NCBI GenBank assembly: GCA_026261815.1 | Contig: JAMPIT010000566.1 | Span: forward strand, 29,041,001-29,105,000 | Origin: Monarcha castaneiventris obscurior | Lineage: Eukaryota > Chordata > Aves > Passeriformes > Monarchidae | Direction of reading: 5' to 3' | DNA: 64,000 nucleotides | Shown here: positions 47,723 through 60,209 of the stretch, piece by piece | Position numbering within the stretch: the first letter of the stretch is position 1 | Layout of the letters: the number at the start of each line of letters is the position of its first letter | The notes under the pieces: model-generated | What the model saw: the letters and a program-made list of their open reading frames with translations, nothing else | Databases searched by the model: none | What the model was told of the DNA's origin: nothing | Made by a program: the position numbers and the translations under genes

Positions 47723-50700
47723 TGCAACATTATCCTGGCACAGACTTAGTAGAAAGAGACCTTCTGAATACCTGTTGGATGAAGTAATTCCGAAATTACC
47801 TCTTAACTTGCCTTACAGGCTACTAAGCAAGTTCTTTCATAGGGATACAGGAAAGAAAGGCATGTAATCCACTGTTTGGTTGAGAGCTGGGTTGATTTAA
47901 GGAGTTCCAAATCTGTGGATTGTGGAGAATATCTTTTGTAGATGGGATCAAAAGTACTTGATGTTTTTGTTAACGCATATGTACAGATTAGGGAAGGGGT
48001 TGAAAAGTAATGTAACTTCCTGTAAATAATTCCCAGCACTGTGTGAATGATTTTAGATGTTGTAGCTCTGGGTATTAGAAACATGTTGCTGGTGCTAGTC
48101 AAAATGTTGCTAGGATGACCATCATCATCTCTACACATTCCCATTTCTGCACTGTAGGAAATCTAAACTGGTCACTTTCATTATTCTACCCCTTATGTGC
48201 ATTACATTTAATGTATGCTTATGACACAGGATTCCCACCTTAGTTTTGCAGCTGTTTTAAATTTTCCTAGCTCATTAGAAAGCAATTTAAAAAAAAAAAA
48301 TAAATAAATAAAAGAAAGGAAAGAAGTCTTTGTAGTTCTTATTCCCTTCCCAGAATTTCTGTGGACACTGTTTAGCCTACATATGTCAGGCAGAGATCTG
48401 TGTTGTACAGCAGGTCCTCCCATCCTTCCTCCATTTCCACTTTTCCAGAGGCATTTAAAAATATAAAGACCAAAAGATATCAGCTTCCAGCTTCCAGAAG
48501 ATACATTCTCCCAGATTTCCCTGTGGCTGAGAGTCCTGTATGCTTCCAATGCCCTCCTTACCTCTCTCCAAGCCAAACCCAAGCTATTTTTTTTCTTTGC
48601 ACTTCCCCTTTTAGATTACTGTTTGCAGAGGGAAAGATACCAGCATTTAAACTGTCTTTATGCCTGCATTAAATTCTCCATCCGCTATCAATGGTTTGAG
48701 AGCAGTTTTGAAAACTTTGCTGTCTGTATTTGGGATGCTTTACCAACAAAATGCATGCAGACAGCCAGAGCTCTCTGACATGATGGATAGTAGGATGAAA
48801 TTAAGAAATGAAATGATTAATTATCATTCCTGACAATAAAAGAAAAACAGGTGTCCAGATGAAATGACAGGTTTAAAGAGGAACATAGTTGCTGAATTCA
48901 GTGTCACAAGATACTATGTGGCTGATATAGTGAATACTTTCAAAAAGTAAAATCCAAATATAAGCTTCATCAGAGACATTGCAATAGAGTAAGCAGAATG
49001 TCACCTCCACTTCAGAATTTTTTTAACTTGTAATAGCCAGAAGCTGGGTTGTATGATTTTTTGAGCAAAGTCAGCAATTCAGGGTACTGAGCTAATGGAA
49101 CTTCAGTCTGAACCAGGAAGACACACTTCATCTTCTTACCTTGCATGCTGTAATGTAAGCAAATAGTGTACTCTTCTTTTAATAGAGCCAGTGTGATAGG
49201 CACTGATTTTTAGCTAAACAAGTCTGTTTTTACCCTGAAAAATGCTTAATGCTTGTATCAAATTGAGAATGGGCTATGCAGAAGTACAGTTTGTGACTGG
49301 CACTGGATACCCATATCTGTGTAGTACTATCAGCAGCCAACTCACATTTTTGGACTGCCTTCAGAGTCTCCTGTTTGCAAGCTGTGAACACTTTGCACTT
49401 TGTACAGCCATCAGAAGACAATTCTGTAGGCTTCTACATTTATTTCAAGCAATTTAGATTTACTAATTTTTTTTTAAAGTACCTTCACATTATTTCCATA
49501 TTTATTGAAAAACATCTCCTCTGCAGCTGATTGAAGTTTCTGAATCCTCCTCTTTATCTGCCTGTTGTATCCAGTGATTTCTTGTAAGGTTTTTTGGTCT
49601 GCTCTCTTGCACATTTTTAAGTAAGCATATGTTGTTCTGAGTAGGACATAAAATGTTTCTGCACTATGACCTCTTCTGTCAATCCACAGCTATGGTAAGA
49701 GCAATCTCTTATCTTCTAATATAAAAATCAAGGGTCCCTTTCTTTGTTCACAGTATAGCGAGTAAAAAAACCAAAATGGAATACATTTCAAGTGTTTCAC
49801 TGAATAAGCCATTACCTTGAATAAGGCTTTTGTGATGCCAATGCACTGTGACTCATGTAATTCAGATGTGAAGCTAATATGCTGTTTGAAAATGTACCCG
49901 CTGCTGAGATGATTCCTAAACAGGGAGGCAAAGAAGTGATTATTAGATAGGACAAGACATGAGCTGAATTACTGAAATGTGCAATAAAGAAATCTCAGCC
50001 TCTACAATTTGCCTGTCAAAAATGAAGCTTTTAATCAATTTAATCAGTGTAACAATATATTAGCTCAGCAGCCTGCCATCTCAGCATGTAATTGTAACTA
50101 TAAAGAACATTCTACAAACACTATAAAACTCCAAAGTGCTTTTTAAAATCTCTAAAACATAAACAAGGTTTTTAATAGCCTGTGTCAGCAGGGCTAGAAC
50201 AAATCACAGGAACGTAATGAAAAAGATTTTTTTATTTCTCTTAAAAAAGGATTCTACAGCCCTTGTTAGATAATTTGACTACACCCTCATTCTTCTGCAG
50301 AGGCAAAATTTAACCTTGATTTTCTATCTTCTCTCCAAAATCTCACTATTTTCATGCCTCATGGAACTTCTTATACTAATCTTCATTAGTTCTCCCAGGG
50401 TGCTGAAATCATCCATTCTTAATTCCAACAGTAACCTGGCATACACACTAAAGCACAAAGGAATGTTATAAAACACTATTAAGGGCATTAAAAAATTCAC
50501 CTTGAAGCTGCACTGTCCAAATAAATTTTCATAGGAATGTACTGTGTATTATCAGTCAGCCGAAAGAACATGAAATCACCATTTATATTATTTTGTTGTT
50601 TTAAAACATTTCAATGAAGGAATTACTGTAATTAACTTTCCCTCACGTTTCCAGTTTGCCAGTGTCTCACTGTGAAAACTGCCTCCCCAAACCTCCCACA

Positions 50701-53220
50701 CACACACACACATCACCATGTATTTGAAAGTGAAGAAAGCGAAAGGATCAGACATGTATACAAGATGGTTTGAAACAAAAAATGGCATATTTAAACACAT
50801 ATTCATGTGACCATGAAAGTTTGCAGTAGTATTTTAATGCACTGTGGTCTGCAAAACGAACTTTAGGTTCATTTGTGTATCATATACAGTTTTCTGTGTC
50901 CAGGAGACTGTGCAAACTATTTTCTGTTTTTCCACCTTCCAATGCACTTTGCTTACCCACAATTATAGGAAAGGATGTCTTTGGCTTTAAATTCATGTGG
51001 TGACTTCTCTCTTTTGGAAGTTAAACAAGGGAGCAGTGATGGAACCTTTCACAGGAATGGAAAAGTGTTCTGAAAATTGACCTTCTATTGAGCTGAGAGT
51101 AAGAAGAGCTTAATGAAAACTAACCCCCAAGGAAAAGTATTTGTATCTTTGTTCTGTAAAATGAGAAAATTAATTCTCAGTTCCCAAAGAAGGAGACAGC
51201 ATGTGCAAAAGGGCAGCAGCTGCACCATCACATTTAAACCTTAGAAGTCTATCCAACTGGAGAAACAGATGTGAATTTGGAATAAATGTAAGGACACTTC
51301 CCCCTCAGTGCATTAGTAATAGGGACAAAAGGAAGCAGCAGGTTAAATCCAAGGAGTGCCATTTATGCCTAGGCAAAGCATATATGTGAACTACCACATT
51401 AAAGAAGAGGCACTGTACAGCTCTGTGAATCAGTTTAATCAGCAACAGGTTTCCTTCCAAATGAGTAGTTTTCAAGTTTAATAGAAATGTTCACCAAATA
51501 AAAATAAGTTCATGGAGGTAAAGCACACAGGACTGTATATCATAGTCAGTGCATAGGTTACATTGAGAAAGTACTCTTATATCAAGATGTAGCAACTGCT
51601 CTACCTGTGAAGTGCAGTGGGATCCTGGCATGTTTATTGCTTCATATTTATTGTGCAAGTCAGTGAGTTGTTTTGAGAAACCTCTGATCTTGTCATCAGT
51701 TTTATAAAATGGGTTTTTCTGGGGTTCCATGAATCCCTGAAGTTTGCTGCTCACTTACAAGCAGCCACTAAGAAGTATGGGTTTCATTTTGCTTGTTCTT
51801 TCTTATGCAGCTCTTATCTTACCGATATGAGTACATACTGATATGAGTCGACATCAGTGAAAACAGCCAGAGTGCATTTACTTCCATCATATATGTAACC
51901 TTTTTAGAGGAACTCACATGTGGATATTTCATAAATTTAAACAAGGTTTAACCTTGAGGAAATCATTCACTTCAAGTAGTTTCATGGTCTACTCCTGTTT
52001 CAGAGCTTTGCATTGTAAAGTAATAAATACACAAATAAAGTTCTGCTAATAGCCATTATTATACAACTGAAACTGGTAATCAAACCCAAAAAATATTTCC
52101 TATTTACATGTTGTATTAATTTGATTGACCATAAAGAATGTGTTAGTCCTGTCAAAACAGATCCCAAAGCATCAAAAACCACATCTGGTAGGGAATTGTA
52201 ACATTCTAGGCGCTATATCTCTTGAAAAATAATCCTTCTATATATCTATCAGCAGCTAATTATTTTAGACAGCTAATCAATTCAATTATTAGCCAAATAT
52301 TTCAAATCCTTGGCTTGGTAAATCTTCATTTACTCTAACAAATGTTGCAGTTACACAATGTATTCTCTCTGGTAGAGGAGTTAGCTAAGGAAGTCCATTT
52401 CCCCCTCCCTATTTTAGCATTCATTCTCACGGTAATGTTATATTCATCATCCTTATAAAATCGCTTATGAGGCCACAATATAAACCAGGTCACTTAGATT
52501 ATTTTGATGTCAAAAAGAAACACCAAAAGACATTATTGCACTTCTGCTTATAGTGCAGAACAAATACAAAAGAATACAAAAGGTTTTGGTGGAGGGAAGG
52601 AAAGCATTCAGAAGAAAAAAAAGCACATCTAGATCCTGGACTGCAAACAGTTTTTTGAAATACATGTGGCTCATTTCCCAGGAGAATGCCTTTATTACCT
52701 GCGTACAAAATATCTGGAAGAAGCCAGATACAAGAGCACAGGTCCAACAGGATTGGCAGCGGCAGGTTAGTTGTCTGGTAGGAACCCTCTGTCCTAAACT
52801 GACACAGTCTTTTCCACTTTTTCATTCCAGTCACAAAATAAAAACAAAGCCAAACTTGGCAACACAGAACTGAAAACACAAGTCTTCTTATTTAACTCAA
52901 TGTGTAGTCATGAAAGAGTGGATTTGCAATTATTTTGTCCTTTAGAGATCTTTTATTTATTCTGGTGCCTCAGAGATGGCCAGAACAACAAACACACATT
53001 TGGTTTTAATGTTCCCTATCAATAGTAATTGCTCCCTACACATGATCTAGCTTTTTAGAAGTTGCCTATCTGAGGAAAAGTTCTCTCTCTATCTGTGGTG
53101 ATTAAGCCTTAGACTAAATTTCCATTGGACACTTTGATAGGGGCAGGGGAGTAATTTTTAGGTATTTTCAGTTCAAGCATCTGAGTTGCCTCCCTGGATC
53201 TTGCTCAAATCTTGTGATTT
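47723..53220. other. Stretch without a recognised gene
   Basis: About 5.5 kb with no supported gene. It contains a poly(A)/AAAT tract at 48289-48313, a (CA)8 run at 50697-50712, and a segment at about 49750-50200 with features suggestive of conserved non-coding DNA (see findings). Overlapping frames of 106 and 126 codons near 52499-52879 are on opposite strands of the same DNA and show no domain. Confidence 0.55.
50697..50712. repeat. (CA)8 microsatellite
   Basis: Sixteen bases of uninterrupted CA repeat. Short and ordinary. Confidence 0.95.
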
Positions 53221-53224
53221 TCTT

Positions 53225-53530
53225 TGAAAAGCTCAAATGGAATGAGTTCTTAAAAAGAAAGGCCTGCCAGACTGAGAGACCTGTTTTCCCCTGGATCCTC
53301 CTTCTGGCCATTCTTGTAGATGGGCATCACATTTGTTAACCTCCAGTCAACTGGAACCTTACCAGTTTCCCAGGACTGATGATAAATGATGGAAAGCACC
53401 TCTGTGAGAACTTCCATCAGCTCCCTCTATATACTTGGGTGAATCACATCTGGACTCATAGACTTGTGTGCATCTAAACATATTATTTGCTCCTTTTTAC
53501 TGACTGTGGAGACATTCTAGACAACAAGCT
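53225..53530 (-). mobile_element. CR1 LINE internal fragment (reverse transcriptase N-terminus)
   Basis: This piece comes from the middle of CR1 ORF2 rather than the 3' end, and has no 3' UTR or tail. On the minus strand one frame reads SMSPDVIHPS, a stop (53427-53429), RELMEVLTEVLSIIYHQSW, ETGKVPVDWRLTNVMPIYK and GQKEDPG, the characteristic start of the LINE reverse transcriptase domain. The frame then loses the match and ends at a stop near 53250. It is unusual in the window because most LINE copies keep the 3' end; a later deletion or rearrangement removed the rest. Confidence 0.9.
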
Positions 53531-56500
53531 CAGATGTGGAGGTAAACTACACTTTTACCTGGTCAAAGGAAACCTACTGTCATTATAGAGCCTCTATGCC
53601 ATGTACTTTCCTTGCTTTCTTGGGTGTGCCTCACTGTTTTAAAGCAACTATTGAGCAGCTGCATGACAATTAACCTTGTAAAATTTGTTTGACAGGAACA
53701 AAGAAAAGAAAGACATCAAACCTATTTTTCACTTTACACTTGACTGGATTCTTCATTCTGAACTCATGAAGAGTTCAACATTCTAGGCCCAATTGTTAGA
53801 TTGTTAACATATATGCATTCGAAGAACTCTATGTCTTTATATGGAAAGGATTAGAGAGATTGGATAAGTATTTATGTTATATGCCCGTAAAATACTATGT
53901 CTTTAAATGCACAAAACCCTATATATAAGCAAATGAGGTCTTTAAGAATTTTCAAATTACACTACACTGTAGCAAAAAAACCCAAAAAACCTGTATTAGG
54001 CTGATTTGTCTGCTTGCTTTTAAAGAAGGGCCTAAATTCCAATATAGTTGCAGGAAAGATTGTAATCAATATTCTTTAGCCATTCAGCATTTCAATAGCT
54101 ATATATTTGAAACCTCTTTCTAGGTTTTTTCCTGTAGGTATTCAGGGAAAGACTAATCCAAAAGATACTATAGGCTAAATAGGAGGCTGGTAATTATTCT
54201 GAAAATGGTAGAATTACTGGAATTTAATTCTCTAGAAATTACAGCTACAGACAAATATGATGTGACGTGTCAGGGGCATCATGATATAAACAAAGACATA
54301 CCTTCAATTTAAGAATCAGGAGAGTAGTATTCTAAAAGCTAGTAGTTTTTCATAGGTGCTTATTAATCCCTTTAAAATATATCTGGTGGCTTTGGTTTCA
54401 ATCAATCACATGCACAGCAAACAGATTCCTAGTGTTATATATGAAAAAGGCAAAAGTAAGGGAAGAAATATTAATTTTGTCTTAAAAATTGCTATTTACC
54501 ACAGCTTCTGCAGCCCTGACATTTAATGCTGTTTCTACAACTTCTGACAATTTTATGACATGAGCCATTTATTCCATCTTTCATTCTATTGAGGCATTTG
54601 AGCAGAGATCCCTCCTCCTCACAGGAATGTGGAGACATCTGTTTTCTAGGGTCCTGCAAAACATTACACAGAGCTCTCCATGGATCTCTGACTCTATCAA
54701 AGTGGCCTGACATTCACTCTCTGACCATGAGTCTTCAGGTCATTTAATTTATAACTGTTCTTTCAGTTCAGGGCTTCCTTCTCATGTCAAATCTTTCTTT
54801 AGTATAATCTGTCAAAGATGATTCTTGGTTAACAGTTTTGATGAATGTGCCAACTGTGTATATTTTAATGTAATAAGAAAAATTGAAGGTTTTCTCTTAT
54901 GGGGTAAGAAAAACCCAAAAGCACAAAAGCCAACATGTCTAGACATTCCTGTATATTTTTCTTGCAGAAACTGCAAATAATGCTAGCTGAACAGCACCTC
55001 AGTTAGGGTCCTGCTTCAGAATCAGCAATGCAGAGAAAATGCCGTTCTCATTTTACAACAGATACATTAAATTTAGCTTCATGTTCATTCATACAGTAGG
55101 AGATACAAAGCATGTCCATACGTACACTGATTATTAATGAAGTCCTATTTCTACTGACATAGTCACTAATTTTTTCATTGCCTGATTTAGGAGAAAGGGA
55201 AGGAAAGCTTCAGCCAAAAAAAGAAGCAAAATGATGCAACACATGGAACATTCCAGCCCCTGGCTGCACTGCTCCTGGCTGGGCTGGGATGAGTCCTGGC
55301 TGACAGGTCCCTCCCTGATGCCCTCCATGGATGGTCCCATGAGCCCTGAGGTGTCCTGGCAAATTAAATTAATGTGCAAAGAAATTTATCATGCTTCTTG
55401 AATTTAAAGTTTTCTAGTAAGTCTTCTTAATATAGGAGATTAAATCTCAATGTATTTGTTCTTTGGGTTGTTTTTTTTTGTTTTGTTTTGTTTTTGTTTT
55501 ATATAGCAATAAAGCAGAGGAGGTTGTATTGAGGGTTGTTTTTTCTCCCAGTCTAGAAATATTTGACTTTTTACTTAACAAACTACTGTTACATGTTTCT
55601 TTGTATACTCATGGATGTAATGGACTAAGTAATGTATCCATTAATTGAAAAGGATGTATTTAAAAAACTCAAATAGCATTTGTTACAAATTTCCGTTAAA
55701 CTGTACAGCACATTAAAAATAATGGTTTAAGGATTTCTACTAGAATGAAAACATGCAAACTGCAGAATGAATAAAGTATTCTTGACAGAATAATAATCGA
55801 AAAAGTAAAAGACCAAGTTTACCATCACATATAAAATGAGATAAAGATAATGAAAAAGCCTGTGACAGAACTATAATGAAAGCAGCCAAAATGATAAATA
55901 AAATTATGCTAATGTGAATTTTTAATAGACCAATGGAAAGACAATGAAGATATACAATCCAATCTGCAACTTGGTGTTTCAGTAGGGAGAAAATTTCCTC
56001 TACAAGCAGATGTCCATGTGGTGATTCCCAACCTGCAACATAACAAATGTAGTTAGCTTAAATATGGATATAAATATATTCAAAGATAATATGAGTATGT
56101 TGCACTATTTTAGACTTTCTCTTAATGCTTGTTAAATGGAATATCACATTATATTTGAGAAAAGATAAACTCATTCAAAAAACCATAAGCTCGCTCAAAC
56201 TCCACAGTGTTCTTTCTCTTTCTCTTCTCTTCTCTTTCTCTTCTTATTTCCTTTCTAACAGGACTGCAACCTAACCATGTCATGTTTAGTAGAAGCATAT
56301 ATGAATCATATTTATCTTCAATTACTATAAAAAATCATTCCCAAATAGCTATTCATCACCATCATAAACCATTGACATACATTCTCATCTTCTTTATACA
56401 TGTAGTCCAAATGTTTTGAGAGGACTCAGAACAAGGGCTCCTATAGTTCTAGGAGAAACTGGCATGACTGTGAAAACTGAGTCTCTTCTAAAACGACAGT

Positions 56501-57175
56501 GGGCACAGGCAGGAAACCTCTGGAGTGCAGTAACAGTTCTAAACACATTACATGCAGAGAGCAAAATGTAAATAGTGGTCCTTTTTTCACCCCAGCACAC
56601 CAGTTTATACATTAATGACGCAATAATCCGGGTTAAAATTCCACTCTCTTGTCCTTTCTGACTTCTTTGCCCAGGCAGACTCATCTCTTCCTTGGAGACA
56701 TCCACACAGTTCTAGTGCAAAGCCTAGGTTGATATTCATATTCCACCCAGTTTACAGACCTTACATCCTAGGCAAAAGTAGCCATTTGCTTGCTTTTTCA
56801 TTATAACACATAGAAATTTACATTCCAGATTGGATTATACAAATCCGTATTAGAAATCAGTTAATATGGTTCATAATATGCTAACAGGATATTGTCTAGT
56901 CAATACATCGTGTAATAACATTTACTTTCCTCATCTTTCAGTTATTGTAAACTGATTCTGCTGGCAAAATAATAGTAGATTAAAAAAACTTTTGTTAGGT
57001 TTTTTTCAGCATAAATCAAAAGAAACCTGATGAAATTAGTTTTGCTGATGTGAGATAGGTGTGAGATGACACAGAGAAATGAAAACTGAGGGTCTTACTT
57101 AAGTAGCAAAAGCTTTTCTTTGGTGCACATATGCGTCTCCAAACATGTATGCATCTTATTTGGAGATGATAGAAA
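53531..57175. other. AT-rich stretch without a recognised gene
   Basis: About 3.6 kb with no supported gene. A G/T-rich low-complexity run lies at 55469-55500, and a CT-rich run near 56214-56250. The Cys-rich minus-strand frame at 54492-54713 is discussed in findings. The short G+C-richer patch at 55250-55370 is unexplained. Confidence 0.6.
54492..54713 (-). other. Unsupported Cys-rich open frame (73 codons)
   Basis: The minus-strand frame starts at an ATG directly after an in-frame TGA and contains eight Cys in 73 residues, ending CQGCRSCGK and stop. A GTAAAT after CTGTG near the 3' end could serve as a splice donor, and TGATAG near the start as a poor acceptor, without a clear pyrimidine tract. 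I recognise no family. Chance is the leading explanation, but the Cys spacing makes it worth a comparison with other birds. Confidence 0.15.
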
Positions 57176-57176
57176 A

Positions 57177-57226
<50 letters not shown>
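57177..57226. repeat. (ATAG)n / GATA microsatellite
   Basis: Fifty bases of perfect ATAG repeat, 12.5 units, followed by GGACAGATAC. A GATA tetranucleotide of this length is commonly polymorphic. The minus-strand frames with runs of Leu-Ser-Ile-Tyr come from it. Confidence 0.97.
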
Positions 57227-57267
57227 GGACAGATACAAATATATGCATATATGTGGGATTTTTTACA

Positions 57268-57320
57268 GATATATATATATATACACATATATACATGCAC
57301 ATGCATACACACACATATGT
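57268..57320. repeat. Compound TA/CA microsatellite
   Basis: (TA)n of about 14 bases followed by interrupted ACACATATATACATGCAC and ACACACACATATGTAC units. It lies about 45 bp from the GATA array, making one microsatellite cluster. Confidence 0.9.
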
Positions 57321-58875
57321 ACAGATGGATGAAATTTTTGGTCTAGACTTCTTGCTGGCCAACTGCTTCACATTCCATTTGAGGGAACTGAACAGCTGAA
57401 GATCAAAGGTGCTTTTAAGAAAATAAAACCTACAGGTCAAATGGGCACACTTGGAGAACAAAGAATATTAACAAAAGGAGAGTTCTTCATATATGAAGAA
57501 CTGCTCATTTTCAGTCTAATGTCTGATGAACCCAACAGCTTACCAACCCCTACAAACAGTGGTTATTGGCAGTAATATTTATATATATATTTATTGATCT
57601 TCCCATATGTATATAGAGCATGTAAAGATGTAAAGTTCATTATGGGTTAAAATTATTACCAATTGTCGCACTAAATTATATTTGCCAGACTTTGAAAAAG
57701 AGAGAATATTCTAGAAGTGGAACTAATATTTTAAGCATACTTACTGTACATATTGCAGCAATTATTATTAATGCACGAGTACAATATTAAAATACATTCC
57801 ATCAGGCGGGAATAAAGAAATCCCATTGTAACAAAATGACCATTAAGTTTCAAGGGTTTACACACACTCTGAGTGTACAGCCTTCTGACTTGAGGGCAAT
57901 CATTGAGCAGAAAGGCAATTGAGAGTGTCTGCAACAGATAGATCTGGAAAAGTTTGATACATGTCCAAATGGTACAGAATTTTCCTTGGAGAGATGCATG
58001 GATAACACATGGAACAATGTAATAAAAAATTAAAACTTAAGTGCTGTGGATAACGAAGCATAACATGTTTTGAACTGTTCAGATAGATGTACCCTGTAGG
58101 TTGTTGTCACCTACTAATGGGCCCTTAAGGGAAAATTGTTGAGAGAGGAAACCTGAAAATCTGTCTTTCGGGTAGACAGAATTGAGATGAGTTCTATTAT
58201 GAGATAGGAGCCCTGCTTCAAGTATGTGTCCCACAAAACTGCTAATGAAAGCACTAGCTGGTATTTTTCTCGTTAACATAAACTTAATAGGAAACAGATA
58301 GCTTCCCTTAGTTCATTTCAGTAACAAGTCATTGAAACTCTACAGACTGAAATTACTTTGAACCACCTATTCATTTAGTTGAGACCTTAACAACTGACTA
58401 GACCTCTAAGAAATTAAAATTCCAATGTACATCTAAGTCACTAATTTTTCGTGATGATTTGTCTGTCTTTAGAACCAGGCTTCAGCTAAAATTGGCGTAC
58501 TTCTCACTAAGGGAAAATATGTTGCATCATTTAGGCTGATTTCTGAAAAAGAACAATTCATGTCTGGTTGATTGGCCCACTCTTAACTACTAATGTTTGG
58601 CAACACTCAAAGAGTTACATTAAAATAAACATTTTGATAAGTGTAAGAGGCACTCATGAAGTTTCTTCCAAAGTCCTTATCTGGTGCACACATCTGGTCA
58701 TGAAAAGAGCATTGTGCAGGGATAGTTTTGTAAACATTTTACATCCACATGTAACAGTGTCTGACAGATGATATAGGTAAAGCTGTGCAAACACTTAAAA
58801 CATAGCCCAGCTGCAGCAACTGTCTCTGTGAAACCTGAAAAAAAACTGATCAAAATACAGGGGCAAGTCAGCAGC
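57321..58875. other. AT-rich stretch without a recognised gene
   Basis: About 1.5 kb of AT-rich DNA with an ATATTTATATATATATTT tract near 57577-57594. No supported gene. Confidence 0.65.
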
Positions 58876-58879
58876 AGCT

Positions 58880-59530
58880 GAGAAGAAAGAGCTTGAAAGA
58901 CAGCAGAGATGTACTCATAGCCCAAAAAGCCAATCATATCCCAGGCTGCATCAAAAGAAACCTGGATAGCAGGTTGAGGGAGGTAATGTTCCTCCACTGC
59001 TACATTCCCATGAGACCCCACCTGGAGTCCTGCATCCAGCTTGGTAGCTACCAACATAGGAAGATCATGCACCTGGTGGAGTGAGGTCAGAGGAGGGACA
59101 CAGAAATGATCAAGGACTGGAGCGCCCCTCCTATAAGGAAAGGCTGAGTTGAGGTTGTTCAGACAGGAGAAGAGAAGGCTCCGGGGAGACCTTATTGCAG
59201 CTTTTCAGTACTTAAACAGGGCTTACTGGAAAGATGGGGACAAAATTTTTAGCAAGGCCTGTTGCAATAGGACAAGGGGTAATGGCTTTAAACCAAAAAA
59301 GGAGGGTTGATTTAGATAAGAAATATGAAAGAAATTTTTTGTAATGAGAGAAGTGGAGAAAGTTGCCGAGGGAGGTGGCAGATACCCCATTCCTGGAAAC
59401 ATTCGTGGTCAAGTTGGATGAGGCTTTGAGATACCTGATCTAGTGGAAAATGTCTTCGTTCATTGCATGGATTTAACTAGATGACCTTTAAAGGTCTCTC
59501 CCAGCTCAAATTATTCTATGATTCTATGAT
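58880..59530 (+). mobile_element. CR1 LINE, 3' part with tail
   Basis: About 650 bp of CR1: the blocks GCCAATCATATCCCAGGCTG, CATCAAAAGAAACCTGG, GACCCCACCTGGAGTCCTGC, GAGAAGAGAAGGCTCCGGGG, GACAAGGGGTAATGGCTTTA and GATGACCTTTAAAGGTCTCT are followed by ATTCTATGATTCTATGAT. The plus-strand frame at 58893-59084 reads HIPGCIKRNLDSRL and MRPHLESCIQLG, a relic of the ORF2 C-terminus. It ends quickly at stops, so the copy is inactive. Confidence 0.94.
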
Positions 59531-60005
59531 GAACATGGATAAGCTTACCCTAAGCTACACATCGAGAGTTTCCTCAGTGAAAACCCAGCCTCCAAGCCTG
59601 ACGAACTGTAATATGTTCCACCAAGAGGTACTGATGATGTGACACTGAAAATGAAGATTGGATCAAGGGAAAAGCTACTTAATTTCAGTGGTGCTAGTTC
59701 CAGGCTCTGGAACTTGATCTGTACTGTTAAAAGCAGGATCCCCGGTATGTCCTGTGTATATTTTTGGCCTTCACAAAATACTCCCAAACCATTCCAAGGA
59801 CTAGACAAGAGCTGACATGGGCTAAGAGCCATCAACAACAAAGTTTGGGTGCAACCTCCTACTTTTGTAGGACAAGGTTGTTTAATGTAACAAATGTGGT
59901 CTGTTCCACATCAGCTGTACACATCTGTCCTCAGCACACAAGCACCATCCCCAACACATTTAGTGTTGGAGAGAAACAGACTTTGCAACAGACACATCTT
60001 GCTTC
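59531..60005. other. Interval between two CR1 copies
   Basis: About 475 bp with no supported gene. Frames of 84 and 98 codons lie on opposite strands without a domain. It could be ordinary single-copy DNA separating two insertions. Confidence 0.6.
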
Positions 60006-60009
60006 AGGG

Positions 60010-60209
60010 AGATTCTGATTAGATAAAAGGAAGACTTTTTACTGTGACAGTGCTCAAATATACTTAGAGAAGCTGTGGGATCTATCTCCTTGGAGGTCTT
60101 CAAGATTTGAGAAAACCATCATCAACCTGATCTGTTTCAAGAAGGGAGTAGAATTAAGTGATGCCGAGAGGTCTCTAACAACATAAATTATTCTGTGATT
60201 TTGTGATTC
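60010..60209 (+). mobile_element. CR1 LINE 3' end, decayed
   Basis: GATTAGATAAAAGGAAGACT, TTTTACTGTGACAG, CTCCTTGGAGGTCTTCAAG and TTATTCTGTGATTTTGTGAT follow the CR1 3' UTR order, with many differences and a degraded tail. It is in the same orientation as the better-preserved copy 480 bp upstream but more diverged, so the two are separate insertions rather than one split element. Confidence 0.82.

Noticed and set aside
55240..55375. G+C-richer patch with GGCTGGGCTGGGATGAG wording that looked repeat-like
   Set aside because: It does not follow CR1 block order or an LTR pattern that I recognise, and is too short to call.
57016..57461. Minus-strand frames with Tyr-Leu-Ser-Ile repeats resembling a membrane protein
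   Set aside because: They are translations of the GATA and TA/CA microsatellites.
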